Positions 22,248 through 33,700 of a stretch of 64,000 nt of DNA are shown piece by piece (position 1 is the stretch's first letter; the number at the start of each line of letters is the position of its first letter). This DNA comes from Plazaster borealis (taxonomy: Eukaryota > Echinodermata > Asteroidea > Forcipulatida > Labidiasteridae). The position numbers and the translations under genes are program-made. The stretch lies in contig CM037473.1 in the NCBI GenBank assembly GCA_021014325.1, positions 5,519,501-5,583,500 on the forward strand. Reading direction: 5' to 3'. The notes under the pieces are model-generated. The model was not told the DNA's origin. It was given only the letters and a program-made list of their open reading frames with translations, and ran no database searches.

Positions 22248-22630
22248 CGTCGAGCACTTGCCGTGTTGTTTTTTGACACAAGTTCTACAACTAACTCGTT
22301 CTCAAACTACCGCCACAAAAAGAATGTACGCAATTGGCCATTCTTATTACACTCCGAGAACGACATCGTCATTGGAAAACCATGCTGTTGTTTAATATAT
22401 TGCACTCAACAACCGTACACCGGAATCGTTTTTCCACGCGTACATGATTGGCAGAAGTGTATTCACGTAGGCAATCAATTTGTTCAACAACACCGTAAAC
22501 AAAACGTACGCTAAACGTGAGTTTCAAGTACAAAATACGGAACCGTAAGATTAAAACTAGTTAAAATCCATCTCCATCAGCTCGTAGATTGAATAATTTC
22601 ACCGAAATCTTTCCTAGCACCGAAGTAAAG
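22248..22630. promoter_or_regulatory. Shared divergent promoter interval, DPH1 / SNRPD3
   Basis: Only 383 bp separate the DPH1 ATG (minus strand) from the SNRPD3 ATG (plus strand), so both transcription starts and 5'UTRs must fit here unless 5'UTR introns exist. I see no convincing TATA box. CG dinucleotides (for example around 22434-22440 and 22505-22530) look more frequent than in neighbouring repeats. A bidirectional housekeeping promoter is an inference from the spacing. Confidence 0.6.
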
Positions 22631-23838
22631 ATGTCAATTGGTGTGCCCATCAAGGTTTTGCACGAGGCAGAGGGTCACATCGTGACTTGTGAGACGAATA
22701 CCGGTGAGGTTTACCGAGGCAAACTCATCGAAGCAGAGGATAACATGAACTGCCAAATGATGAATATCACAGTCACATACAGAGACGGTCGAGTTGCCCA
22801 ACTCGAGCATGTTTTTATCAGAGGTAGCAAGATAAGATTTCTTATATTGCCTGATATGTTAAAAAATGCACCAATGTTCAAGAAAACAGGGAACAAGGGT
22901 GGCACAGTAGGAAGAGGAAAATCGGCCATTCTGCGTGCGCAAGGTAAAGTTAATTTGTAATCGTTTTTTCAAAACAAAATTAAAAAAAAACCCAAATCCC
23001 TTTTCTGACTTACATTTAATTTGTTTCATTGATTTGCTGTTGTAAGTTTGCATATTTGTGCTGGTTTTTTTTTCTTCTATTGTAATAATGACACCAGCAA
23101 GATGACCAAAGTTATGATTGAAACTTGATTGAAACTTTGAAAGAAGAAAAAACACTTTTACAAGCAATCTTTGAACTGAACATGCTGAAGCCTTTGTCAT
23201 GATTGTTTGTATCTGTTGTGCATGTTTTTGTACAAGAACTTAAAAAACTTATTAAGTACTTTCAGTGTTCACGGAATCACGGGTGCCATGTTCAAAAAAG
23301 GAAATGTTGAACACTTGTTGCTGTACCTGCCCTGTATCTTGCGTGGTTTGCGTGCTTCATGCATGCGTCCAAAGTGTTCCAAATCAAAGTTAATAAATCT
23401 GTTTGCCATTGCTCATGTACGTGCACAGTAGTCAGTAAAAATGGCACCGACGATGTTTAAATAGGTGATTAACACTAAGAGGTCGGAGATTCTTCCTAAA
23501 ATTACACAAAAATGAGCTTGCAGTTGCACAAAAACGTTTTAATGTATTCTTCAGGCAATGGTATTGGTAAGATGAAAACTGGGGGGAAAATTCCGGCCAA
23601 AAAAACGCAAGTTCTATTCGAAAGATCATCACACTTCCTATTTATTATTTTGTTTGCCTATCAGCAGAAATCTGTGCGTATCGGCACGCAAATCGTGCGT
23701 GCATCCGAAAAACCTTGTTTTTTATTACCAAACCAAGAAATTTTCATTCTGTTCTCATTTACAGCTGCAGCAAAAGGAAGAGGACGAGGCATGGAAGGTG
23801 GGCGAGGTCGCGGTAACGTCTTCCAGCGAAGGAAGTGA
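22631..23838 (+). CDS. SNRPD3: SNRPD3, small nuclear ribonucleoprotein Sm-D3 (complete, 2 exons)
   Basis: Core Sm protein of the heptameric ring on U1, U2, U4 and U5 snRNAs, required for snRNP assembly and pre-mRNA splicing. Exon 1 is 22631-22943, ending CAAG before GTAAAG. Exon 2 is 23765-23838 after TTTACAG. Together they give 128 aa, close to human (126). The Sm1 and Sm2 motifs are intact: [37 protein letters not shown], and then [20 protein letters not shown]. The C-terminal tail keeps the GRGRG repeats that are arginine-methylated in the family and bound by SMN. The middle linker ([20 protein letters not shown]) differs from human as expected for a linker. AATAAA signals follow at 23845 and 23873. 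The sequence before the ATG is AAG, an acceptable start context. Confidence 0.97.
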
Positions 23839-23844
23839 ACGAGA

Positions 23845-23878
23845 AATAAACTTTGTATAACCAGGACCTGTAAATAAA
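23845..23878 (+). terminator. Polyadenylation signals of SNRPD3
   Basis: AATAAA occurs at 23845-23850 and again at 23873-23878, just after the SNRPD3 stop codon at 23836. These are the most likely cleavage/polyadenylation signals. The first nearly abuts the coding region, so a 3'UTR of a few dozen bases is implied. Confidence 0.55.
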
Positions 23879-24171
23879 CTTTCCCTATGGGTAGCATTCT
23901 ACTCAGTATGGAGGGTGAACTAGTTTTTGTAAGGCCACGCTTGTCAAGTGTTGTGTGTCGGAATACTGTCAACCAGAGTGTAGCATCCTCTAGGAGTGAG
24001 ATGGAGCAACCTGGTGTTTTTGGCATAGGGTTTACTGACGGCAGAAAATTAAATTGAGTATTCCTTCAGGACACCATCCGCCACACAGATCTTCTGCAGC
24101 ATTGAGGCAACCCACTTCAAATTTACCGTTGTGATGGAAGATCCCAACCCCAAGACCATGCTTCAATGTGT

Positions 24172-24202
24172 TTGTTTGTTTGTTTGTTTGTTTGTTTGTT
24201 GT
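24172..24202. repeat. (GTTT)n microsatellite
   Basis: Seven or so GTTT units, then a C run at 24231-24243. Downstream of SNRPD3. Confidence 0.85.
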
Positions 24203-25784
24203 ATTTGTTTGTTGTTTTTGTTTTTTGTCTCCCCCCCCCCCCCATCTTTTGTAAACATTTTTTATTTGACCAGTTTTGAATGGCTTTAGGGAGGGGAGGG
24301 GGTCTCCAAATTAGTGGATTTGACGGGATGGTTCTGAAATTTCATTCTTCTACTGTAGGGGAAAGACCATTTTCCCAAATGATGAGCTTTTCTGTTAGGG
24401 AGTCAGAAAATCTACAGGAAGGAGTATTTTTCAGGGGGATCTGAGACCAAGACCTAGGCAACTGATTATAATGAGTAGAATCCAGAATGTTAAGTTTTCA
24501 CCATGTTGAGTACTACTACATATTATTGTGCTTGAGTTAACTCTTCCAACAGGTTGCCTAGCTGTTAAATTTTGTTTAACTGCTTGTACATGTACATGGT
24601 GGTTATTTGCAACCCTAATTCCTTCTTTTGGAAGTTCAAGTATGCCCTGGTGATCATAGATGTGTAAACTGTAAAGTCGTTGGCTCAGTGCTAAGGTCAT
24701 TAATTGCAATTTCATACTCGTAATGACCAATCCATATAAATTTGAAAAACAAAAAAATTAAAATCAACAAATAAATATTTTACTTAGAAAATAAATGTTT
24801 CTTTTTGCAAAACAAATACTCTGAAGACCACTCTTGATCAATAAACCCCATTTACCAGGAGCTACAAAATATGCAAAAGCAATTTTATGAAACCATGCAA
24901 ATTACACTTACTGACTAATTGACCTAATAGTCCTGAGCAGAAGAAGTTTAGTTACCTTTGCCTACATCTATACATTGATGTTATGCAAGTGATTCATTGA
25001 TAAAAGCTTTAGTTATCAGGCCTGGAATTTCATTGTGGAGAGAGCAAGGCCATTTTCTTTTTGCTGAGGGAATTTTCATTGGAAAATGTTAAAGTCTATG
25101 GGAAACATTTGAAGGGGCACCACGGCCAAGACCTCTGGAGTTTATGGCCTCAATGTAGTTACAGGCCTAAGTTATTTACCTACCTGTAAGTCTCAAATGT
25201 TTTTAAACATGTACAAGTTTTTTGAAAGAAGATGTTCGGGAACAACAGAGACAAGTTTGACAAAATTACAAGTACATGTACATGTCTGGCTCTCTTTTGT
25301 GTTAAAATAATGTCATTCAAATTTTGTTCACCTAATTTTGTGTACTTGATTTGTTGTATTTAAAAAGTATTTGTAGCTAGCAGTTCAGTGGTACAGAAAG
25401 TGAATGAAACCTAACTTGAAACCATTTTCCATTTTTATCGTTCACTTTCCTCCTGCAAAAAAAAAGGAAAAATAGAAAATGCACTGGTACTTTCATGTAA
25501 AAGATTGTAAAAATGTTCAAGTAGAACCCCATCTTAACGTTGAAATTGTTTTAATAAAACGATGCTTTGATACTGTACTTTTTAATTGTTGCTCAATATT
25601 TTATCTGTTATCATCTTTAATCCCAACTCCCTTGAGTGATTTCAAGCCTGTAATTTGTCAGGATTTTTCATTGACCTCCCTTTAGTCTTCAGATTTTCGA
25701 GGGAGAGAGAGAGGTGTACTCTCCGTTTAGGGCCCAATTTCTGCTTAACCCTAACCCCCATCAGGGTCCCTCCACATACCCTGC

Positions 25785-26105
25785 CAATACAACAGAATGC
25801 AACACAGTTTAAATGAGAATCATGCCAAATGCAACAAAATGCAACAAGGGATTTTGTTGCATTATGATTGTGCAGGCATGCTGTTTGTGTTAGGACTGAG
25901 CAAGAGGGTTTGCCCTGCTAAATGCAACAGTATGCACATAAGTGTAGTGGTGACTACAACAAAATGCAACACCAATATGAAGTCACTTGACTGCTAAATA
26001 AAATGCAACAAATTCAGTCAAAGAATGACAATCTGAGTTGACTGCCAAATGCAACAGATTACAACAACTTTTACCATTTGGTGCATATTGTTGCATTTAG
26101 CACGG
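25785..26105. repeat. ATGCAACA-rich block
   Basis: The word ATGCAACA occurs about seven times on the plus strand, and TTGTTGCATTT occurs at the end in reverse. It sits between SNRPD3 and the racemase-like gene, next to the degenerate foldback. Confidence 0.6.
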
Positions 26106-26290
26106 TTAGGGACAAGGGTTAAGCACAATAAGTTGCTCAGCACAACATTGTGCTTATCAGAATGAGGTTACCAGCCAAAATACCATGTCACATGTACCAT
26201 TTTGTGACTGGTTTCCTGCTAATTTTTGCTTGCCTTAAAAATGTTAAGCCGTATTTTCTGCTTAACAGCTCTATGAAATTTGTCCCTGGC
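26100..26290. repeat. Degenerate foldback related to the GGGCCC family
   Basis: TTAAGCACAATAAGTTGCTC at left and TTCTGCTTAACAGCTCTATG-AAATTTGTCCC at right resemble the arms at 3696, with the loop CTGGTTTCCTGCTAATTTTT. Another partial arm lies at 26558-26640. Confidence 0.5.
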
Positions 26291-26690
26291 CTGTCTCCAT
26301 CAAAAAACTTGGCCCTGATTTTGTTATGATCACAGTTGTAGATTTTTATTAGTGGTGATGCAAAGAGTCTATAAACCTCTGGAATATAACATCCTATTTC
26401 TTGAGGGAGGTTCATCTTCAGACCAGGAGATTATTATCAAATTTTGGTACAATGTCTCACCCCATGTGATTTAGTAGGCTCCTTCCTCACTTCAACAAAA
26501 TCCAACGCCATCATAATTCTTTTTTCTTCTTCTTCCATTAGAGTACAGTCCACTATCAGGGCCAAATTTCATAAAGCTGTTAAAGCAGAAAATACTGCTG
26601 AGCAAATTTCTTTGCTAAGCGAAAAAGTAGTCGGGCACCAGTTGCAGCAATGTAAACTTTTGGAATTTTGGCTGGTAACCAGTTTCTGTA

Positions 26691-27087
26691 GAAGGGTTTG
26701 TATACGTTTGGATGACTCTGAAAATTAATGGCAAAAGAAACTTACTTGGTAAGAAGTACAGCAGCTTTGGATAGTATAATGCATTTTTCACTTCGAACTA
26801 CTGCGGTTATGGAAAAAGATATCACTTCTTATCCCCAAAAATTTGAATCTGAGAAGCGTTACTGACAGTAACGTACAGTAACGTTTCTCAGATTATGTAT
26901 TCAAATTGCAGATTATTCTTCCTGGTGGACATAACCGCTCCAGATTTTCGGCACTCTCAAAAACGCTACCTTTTTTTGATAAAATTAAATTTCCACAGGT
27001 TAGCTTTATAGTACTGTATTTATCCACAACTATAGGATTGAAACAAGCCGTGGGTTCCAATTACCAAACGTATAGCAATCCCTTTAA
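26691..27087 (+). mobile_element. MITE, family B
   Basis: Landmarks as in 14412 (GGTAAGAAGTACAGCAGCTT, TTCTTCCTGGTGGACATAAC); ends CCAAACGTATAGCAATCCC and TTTAA. It shares its right TTAA with the family C element beginning at 27084, so the two are back to back. Confidence 0.75.
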
Positions 27088-27431
27088 AGGCCTATACACT
27101 ATTGGTAAGATCGAAAAACACAAATGTTCATAGATTCACACACAACTTACATGATTTAAGAGTAGTAATGGTTGAAAAGGGCTCCTGAAAATATTTCTGC
27201 CTAAAATGCTATCGTTTCTGGGAAATGAGTAAAACAATAGTTTTTATCACGCGCGATATTTTTGAAAAAACAGAAAACACATAAGGTCTCTTTTCACTAT
27301 TTTCTCGTGATCTCGATGACCAATTGAGCTCAAACTTTCACAGGTTTGTTTGTCCATGCATATTTATGTTGAATCACATAAAATTTAGACACTGATTTTG
27401 AGCTGTTACCAAAAGTGTACAATACCTTTAA
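27084..27431 (+). mobile_element. TTAA-bounded MITE, family C
   Basis: TTAAAGGCCTATACACTATT at left, GTTACCAAAAGTGTACAATA and CCTTTAA at right. Interior has AAAATGCTATCGTTTCTGGG and CGATGACCAATTGAGCTCAA; the second block is also in family A. Confidence 0.75.
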
Positions 27432-27890
27432 GCAATTAAGATTTGTCTGTTGTCAGCAAGTTTGCATGCTTACAGGCTTTATGAAAATGGGCCCGGTATG
27501 TTTCGTACTGTGGTTCCAACACTTGTGAACTCTGATGGTGGTATGACTGATACCATGTAAAGCATGATTAGTTTTAGTACTGTCCCAATTCCATCGAAAC
27601 AAGTCCATCGGAATCAAACAAAACACGTAGTTTCAGGGGGTGGGGTGGCAGTAAACATAACCTTTTGAAGGCAGTTTGATGGAATTTTTTCAGAATCGTT
27701 TGGTACCAAAGACAACGATATAATTTTCCTGATCATTACTGGAGTTTTATGTCTTGGAACATTATGGTAATGAAAGTTTCATTAAGAATAATATTGTGGA
27801 AGAACTAGTTTTTCAAGATAATTTGGATCTTCCTCGGAAATTACGATCTAAAAAAAAATGTTGGATAGTAATTATTGTAAGGCCAAGTAA

Positions 27891-28445
27891 AATAAGAAAC
27901 GAGTTTCTCGTCTCCGCCCGCCTCCTTTTTGGCCGCCGCCTCCTTTTTAAAAAACTATTTACTACTTAAAAACAAAAAAAGTGGCATCTCTGATATTTTG
28001 AATCTCCTGAATCCAATTAGATGGGCTAAAATAGCAGCTTTGCCTCAATAATTCCCAACTTTCTCATTGCAATATCTCAGGTGTGCAGTCCCTAGCTAGT
28101 TGAGGGCTAAAAGGGTGATTCTCCTGACTTAAGTATCATCAATGTCTTGGCACCAAACCTAGCTGGGCGTTCTTTTCAGAGCGGGCAGCAACTGTTGTCG
28201 AAGGTGATGGTGGTGCGATTCTGCATTGAAGGGTCTTACAAATAGTTTGTTTTGTCATAAATTGCATCAGCATACTCAAATAGCACAATATCTGTGAATA
28301 AATATACCTTGGCCAACCATATTTAGCATGGCGGCCATCTTGGAAAAAATAGCTAAAAATTGAAAAATAGTAAATAGTAGCGCCCTGCCTCCTCCTTTTA
28401 AAAAAAAAGTCCGGACGAGAAACTCGTTTCTTATTTTAATTGGGC
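27891..28445. mobile_element. Nonautonomous TIR element
   Basis: Left end GGCCAAGTAAAATAAGAAAC and GAGTTTCTCGTC; right end GACGAGAAACTCGTTTCTTA, TTTTAATTGGGC. TIRs of about 30 bp, flanked by TAA on both sides as a possible target duplication. Interior has no recognisable coding. Confidence 0.75.
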
Positions 28446-28457
28446 TAATACATAATT

Positions 28458-28805
28458 AATAAAGGCAAAGTGTACCTTTGTTTTTTGGAACCCTTCAAAT
28501 GTTTTAATCCCGTAGATACAACTAAACCTGTGAAATTTCATTTGAAGAGGTCACAAGCGTTTTTTAGATATCGCCGAAAATCTTGAGCGGTTATGATGGC
28601 CACTTATCAGGAAGAATAATCCGTAATACACAATCTACAGTGTAGATGAGAAACGTTTCATGAAACGTTTTTTCAGATTGACAATTTTTTTGAATCTCAT
28701 TTCTCTCTAAAACCACATTTCTGTGGAGGGAAGCAGTTCTCAAAGTTTTTTACACATCAACAGCTGCCCTGCAGTCTCACCAAGTAAGTTTTTATGGTCA
28801 TTTAT
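28458..28805 (-). mobile_element. MITE, family B, diverged inverted copy
   Basis: Reverse-orientation landmarks: ACCTGTGAAATTTCATTTGA, GATATCGCCGAAAATCTTGA and GGAAGAATAATCCGTAATAC, then CACCAAGTAAGTTTTTATGG. TIRs are eroded. Confidence 0.6.
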
Positions 28806-29103
28806 TTTAAACTTCATAATAAAACTAGTCATTATACATGCTTGAACATAAAAAAAAAAACCATTCTGCTAAACACAAAAGAAACCAGTGAAGGGTGCCG
28901 GTGTCCAAGGGAAATCTGCCCCCCCCGCCCCGGAGCCCATACGGGAAATTAACATGGGCTGCTTGAGTAGGAGGATTCAAAAGAGGGCGCTATCAAAAGA
29001 AGTTTGTGCACGGTTTGCCGTATGTTTTTTTGGGGGGGAAGAATACCGGCTCCATTGGCTCAAGAGGCCGGTTGAATCTTCACCACGAGCCTCTAAAGTT
29101 TGA

Positions 29104-29202
29104 ATGATAGACGTCGTCGGGCTAGGAGGAGGGTGTTCAGGATCAGAGTGGAGGAGGAAGACAGTGGCAGTGGTCAGTACACCGGGGACATCATTTATTG
29201 CC
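29104..29202 (+). other. Possible noncoding first exon before a consensus donor
   Basis: GC-rich, purine-rich sequence ending GCCAG before GTGAGT at about 29203. It stands out from the AT-rich surroundings and is the only good donor context I noticed between SNRPD3 and the first racemase-like coding exon. Its open frame has no recognisable similarity. Suggested only as a 5'UTR exon candidate. Confidence 0.2.
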
Positions 29203-30524
29203 AGGTGAGTAACACCATGTTCATCTGTATTTTACAAAATTTCTGCTGAGGATACGAAGGCCATGGCCTCGTCTACGTACGGTCTATAGCCGCCCCCTGT
29301 AGCCCACCTTGTTGAGCCACTTGCTCCATGGAGGAATAAGAAATTGGACGTTTGATCTCCTGTTCGTTGCGTTGTAACTCGTGTTCTTATTCCTCCTTGC
29401 TTGCGCTGCCTCTATGGTTGAGCTGTATCGCCGGTTTTCCCGGTACCATAGCCTTTTCTTTGAATTGAAAAAAAAAAAAATGATGCCAAATCAACTCATG
29501 CTCTAAGTAATTGGCTTCCTTTGTTTATAAGAAGTATGCAAACATATATTAAAAACTTGATGGACATTGAAACTGTCACACCACGCACCGATCTTCTATG
29601 ACTTCATTAGCGTCCCATTTGTTTTGAGTTTTCCTGTTTTCAAGGCAAACAAGAAAGTATTGTGTCCCGGTGAAGCCATACGTGGAAGAAACATCTGCAC
29701 TCTGCTACAAGTGTTCTGTGAGACTTTGTGTATGACTCTATAGCCAGCAGTTGTCTTCATTTTATTCAAAATATTTTTTTTTTTCATTTTAAAAATTACT
29801 ATGGTAATTTGCAAAAAATAAAAAAATAAAATTTAAAAAAAAAGTGTAAATAATTCTTGGCTTTCAAATCTGATTTTGGGTGGGAAAATGTTTGTTTATG
29901 GCCCCGACAGTATGACATATTTTTGTACCATAGAAATGCCTAAAATACCACAACTTTTTGCATTACAAAGTGCACTAAACCAGTGGCCTGTTACATGTTT
30001 CTAGTTTTGGTCGAAGGAGAGAGACTTTTGCTGCTAAAGCCAAAAACAAAAAATTGTATCTAGGGACTGTTTACATCGCGCAGAGAGGTAAAAATTTTGA
30101 TTTTTTTCAGGCCTTGTATACACTGGTACGGACCCTCTCGCTTTCTTCTTTTTAACATCGGTTAACAACATTTACCATTACAAATACAATGTGTGAGTGT
30201 GTTAAAGAAAAGCATAGCAACCAACAATAATAAGGTAAATATAACCGACCCGGTCTTGCTTTGCCTTTTGTTTTTTTTTGAAAAAATCATATCAAATATG
30301 TCATGTATGAGACTTCACAAATGAAATTTGCAAAAATAAAATGCTGGCCCTGCTTCCTAGAGCACTCTCAAAGAATTTCTCACCTTCATCCATAGTTTGA
30401 GAGGGCAAGGTCATTTTCATTTTGCAAAGAAACTTGGATCCATTGGAAAAAATGAAAATATTTCATTTCTTACATCTCGGATTAAATTTGAGTAAATTTG
30501 AGATAAATTACCCTAAAATATAGG

Positions 30525-30725
30525 ATTGGAATTGCCCTCTAGCAACCAAGCAATCTCGGTGGTCTAATGGTAAGACATCTGCTCTAGCAATGCAAAGGTC
30601 GTGGGTTCAAATCCCACCCGAGTGATTTGTCTGTGGTTTTTTTCACAGAACTCGGGAAAGTACTGAGTATACAGTGCTTAATACACATCGGTGTTCGGGT
30701 AAAAACAAATAATATTCTTTATCCC
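30525..30725 (+). mobile_element. Third tRNA-like SINE family
   Basis: CAATCTCGGTGGTCTAATGG, TAAGACATCTGCTCTAGCAA and GTGGGTTCAAATCCCACCCG. The body ACACATCGGTGTTCGGGTAA and TTATCCCCGATG is shared with 35530. It ends about 45 bp before the acceptor of the racemase-like exon at 30769. Confidence 0.72.
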
Positions 30726-30768
30726 CGATGCAAAATTAACATCCATTAATGTATCTTCTTTACCGTAG

Positions 30769-33700
30769 TTCCGTGGAGCCGTAAACTACTTATCTAAATT
30801 GAAGGAAGAATCGGAATGCAAATCTCTACCCTGTGTTACGACCCACAGTAGTGGAAACTTTGCCCAAGGGCTCGCTTTGGCATCTCAAATACTCGGCTTC
30901 AAGGCGTATGTGGTCATGCCAGATGTGGCCCCAAAGTGCAAGCAGGATGCAGTGAAGGACTATGGAGCCAAACTTGTATTGTGCCAATCTACTGAACAGG
31001 TGGACAATTTTACTTTTACAGAAATTTTACAGAAATGTTACTATTTTTTATTAGTTATACGGGTTCAAAAATGGATGGGTTGAACTAAGACCGCATAAAT
31101 TGTTTTGTTGTTGATCGACCCTACGAAACCCCCCGACCTCCTGGTTTGTTTTCCCTAAAAAACGGCCTTTTCAATGATCTTTTCAGTCAAATTTGGCTCC
31201 CAGATTTTCCAGCTGATATTTTTTCAAAATTTAAAGGTTGGAAAAGATGTTTGAAGAAAGGTCATTTATTTTGCCAAAAACAAGAACAATTCTTTAAATA
31301 TTTACCTAGGCTAACACTGCGTTTAGTTTTTTGAAAATGTTTACAGAAAATGTTGTGTAGGAGTTAAATGGGTTGAACAAAACAATTAAACTAATCAAAA
31401 TCACACAAACCCTCTGTTTTATAGTGATTGTGATGATTTCTTTATTCTTTATTTAATGTTTTGCCATTTCAATAAAACTATATGATAATAAAAAAAAAAA
31501 TCATTTTTTTAAAATTCATATTTTAGTTTTCAACTCTGTTTCGGTTTATTCTGACATTTTAGGGGCGGATTGATGCTAAGGATGCTGTTGTTAAAGAGAA
31601 AGGTGCTTTGTATATATCCACCTCACAGGACCATACCATCATGGCAGGGCAGGCAACTATATGCACAGAGCTTTTGCAACAGGTAAGGAGGAGGGGTACA
31701 AAGCTAAAACCTGTCCGGAAAACTCACTCAAATTATACAGGAAAAGCTCTCGGTTCTCTTCTTTCTTATTTTCGCTAAAAGGTAGGGTCATCATTCGTTG
31801 GGACGATTCTAAAGGTGGGACTGAAGATCCCTTCAACGCTTCTGGAGAATTCAGACTTTTTTTTTTCTGTAAAAAAAAAAAGCAGCTATTATTTTCTTCA
31901 GATACAAAGAAATCATATACCTTTGTCTCTGAAGCTCCCTGCATTACCTTGTAATATATACTTGTAACTCATGGGTTATCAAAAAGTGGAAATGCCATAA
32001 TTTCAGAATGCATCCTAAAATTTGGATCCTAGTGTCTGACCTTTTCATCAGCAGTGAATCTCACTTCTGTAGTTCTGTACATAATTAGTTCTATGCATAC
32101 AGCTGTACATGTACATGTACCAGGGCTCGACTTTTGGGTGGAAAAATCCATAAAGCTTGTACCCCAAAAATGTTACTGGACCAGAAAATTTGTTACAAGA
32201 CCAGAATCAAAATGAGAAAAACACAGTTTCACATTAAATTGAGCTGTTTTTCTTGGAACAAGTATTAACAGAAGATTTATCTCATTTGTGCTGTGGGTAA
32301 CACTTCAACACCCAACAGCACTGAAATGCTCATGTATTTATCAGTTTAAATTAAAGATAACAGCGATGTATTAATATTCAAAAACACAAGACCACCGGAC
32401 TTGTACATGCAGTTGTAAGTTTACTGGCCCAACGCTAAAATCACTGGCCTCGGACATGCGTTCCAGTGTAAAATTTGCGCCCTGATGTACGTGCCACCAT
32501 TACACCGTTCTGAATGGTTTCCTCAAAATAATTGTCAACTCACTGCAAAAAAGTTACCAAGAGTAGGAAGGTTTTAATATAAGTTTTTAAGAGGACAAGT
32601 TCAGGGCTGGATTTCATCTTTGAGTGAATTCTCGTTTTGCAGAGGGCACTTCCATTGGAAAGTTGTTTAAAGGGTCTGTATGCGTTTGGTAATGACCTTG
32701 AAAATTAATGGCAATAAAAACTTACTTGGTAAGAAGTACAGCAGCTTTGGATAGTGTAATGCATTTTGAGAAACTTTTCCCATCGGAGTACTGCGGTGAT
32801 ATGGAAAAAGATATCACTTTTTATCCCCCAAAATTTGAATCTGAGATGCTTCTCAGATTGTATATTCTGATTGCAGATTATTCTTCCTGCCTCGACAAAC
32901 CGCTTCAGATTTTCGGCAATATCTCAAAAACACTACCACCTTTTGAAATGAAGCTATATAGGATTGAAACAAACAGTGGGTTCCAATTACCAAACGTATA
33001 CATTCTAAGTCTATGGGAAACTTTTGAAGGGGCACCAAGGCCAAGACCAGAGGCAACAAGAGGCCATGGCCTCTCTGTGACCTTTGTGTATTTCCAGGCC
33101 TGAAAGCTCATTTTGATTCAATCTTTCAGACAGACAACAAACTTGATGCCATAGTTGTACCTGTGGGTGGAGGTGGGATGTTAGCTGGAGCTCTCGTAGC
33201 AGCAAAGGTATATCCATTAAATAATTATGTATTTAAAAACAAATCATTTGCAAATATCCACCCTCAGAATGCTCAAGGGGCCTCCCCAATTACTTCTTTG
33301 CCCTGCCTGCAAACCCCCCCTCCTCCCCAAATGAAAATGGCTAGTAGTCACGCCACTTCTAGTACTCTATGGCCATTTTTCGAAACCAGTGCCAAATTTC
33401 ATAGAGCTACTGAAGCACGACTCTCAGAAAAGCAAACTTAATCACTGTACTAGCCAATAATCCAATGGAGAGAAGACCAGGAAGGAAGTTTCAGTTTTAG
33501 ATGTGGGAGGAAAACCCCAGAGAATTATTCCAGGGAAAACCCACGTAGTCAGGTAGAGACTGAAAACCCAATCCACGTAGTGCCCCCGGCGTGATTTGAA
33601 CTGGGTTCCTGGAAGGTCATGGAAGATACCTCTACACCAACCTGACCACCCTAAGTTTGGTTTAAACCACAAGAGAAAAGACTCTGCTAGGGTCAAAACG

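Larger units (their letters stand above)
23879..30768. other. Gene-poor stretch between SNRPD3 and the racemase-like gene
   Basis: Contains (GTTT)n near 24176-24200, a copy of a repeat sharing GGGAAAC-TTTGAAGGGGCACCA (25020-25170), an ATGCAACA-rich block, foldback ends, several TTAA elements and a TIR element at 27891. A purine-rich segment at about 29100-29202 ends in CCAG before GTGAGT and could be a noncoding exon of the racemase-like gene. I searched it by eye for a codon run for TGSFK on the plus strand and found none. Confidence 0.5.

Noticed and set aside
22589..22630. Upstream in-frame extension of SNRPD3 to 22589
   Set aside because: The extension would start at TTG; the ATG at 22631 begins exactly where the conserved Sm-D3 protein begins.
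28888..29103. 71-aa plus-strand frame as a racemase-like first coding exon
   Set aside because: It has no TGSFK or other family motif and ends in a stop before any donor; only the sequence after it is a possible noncoding exon.
31657..31954. Overlapping frames of about 95 aa on both strands
   Set aside because: They start at the end of a racemase-like exon and run into its intron; splice donor GTAAGG at 31683 explains the exon end.
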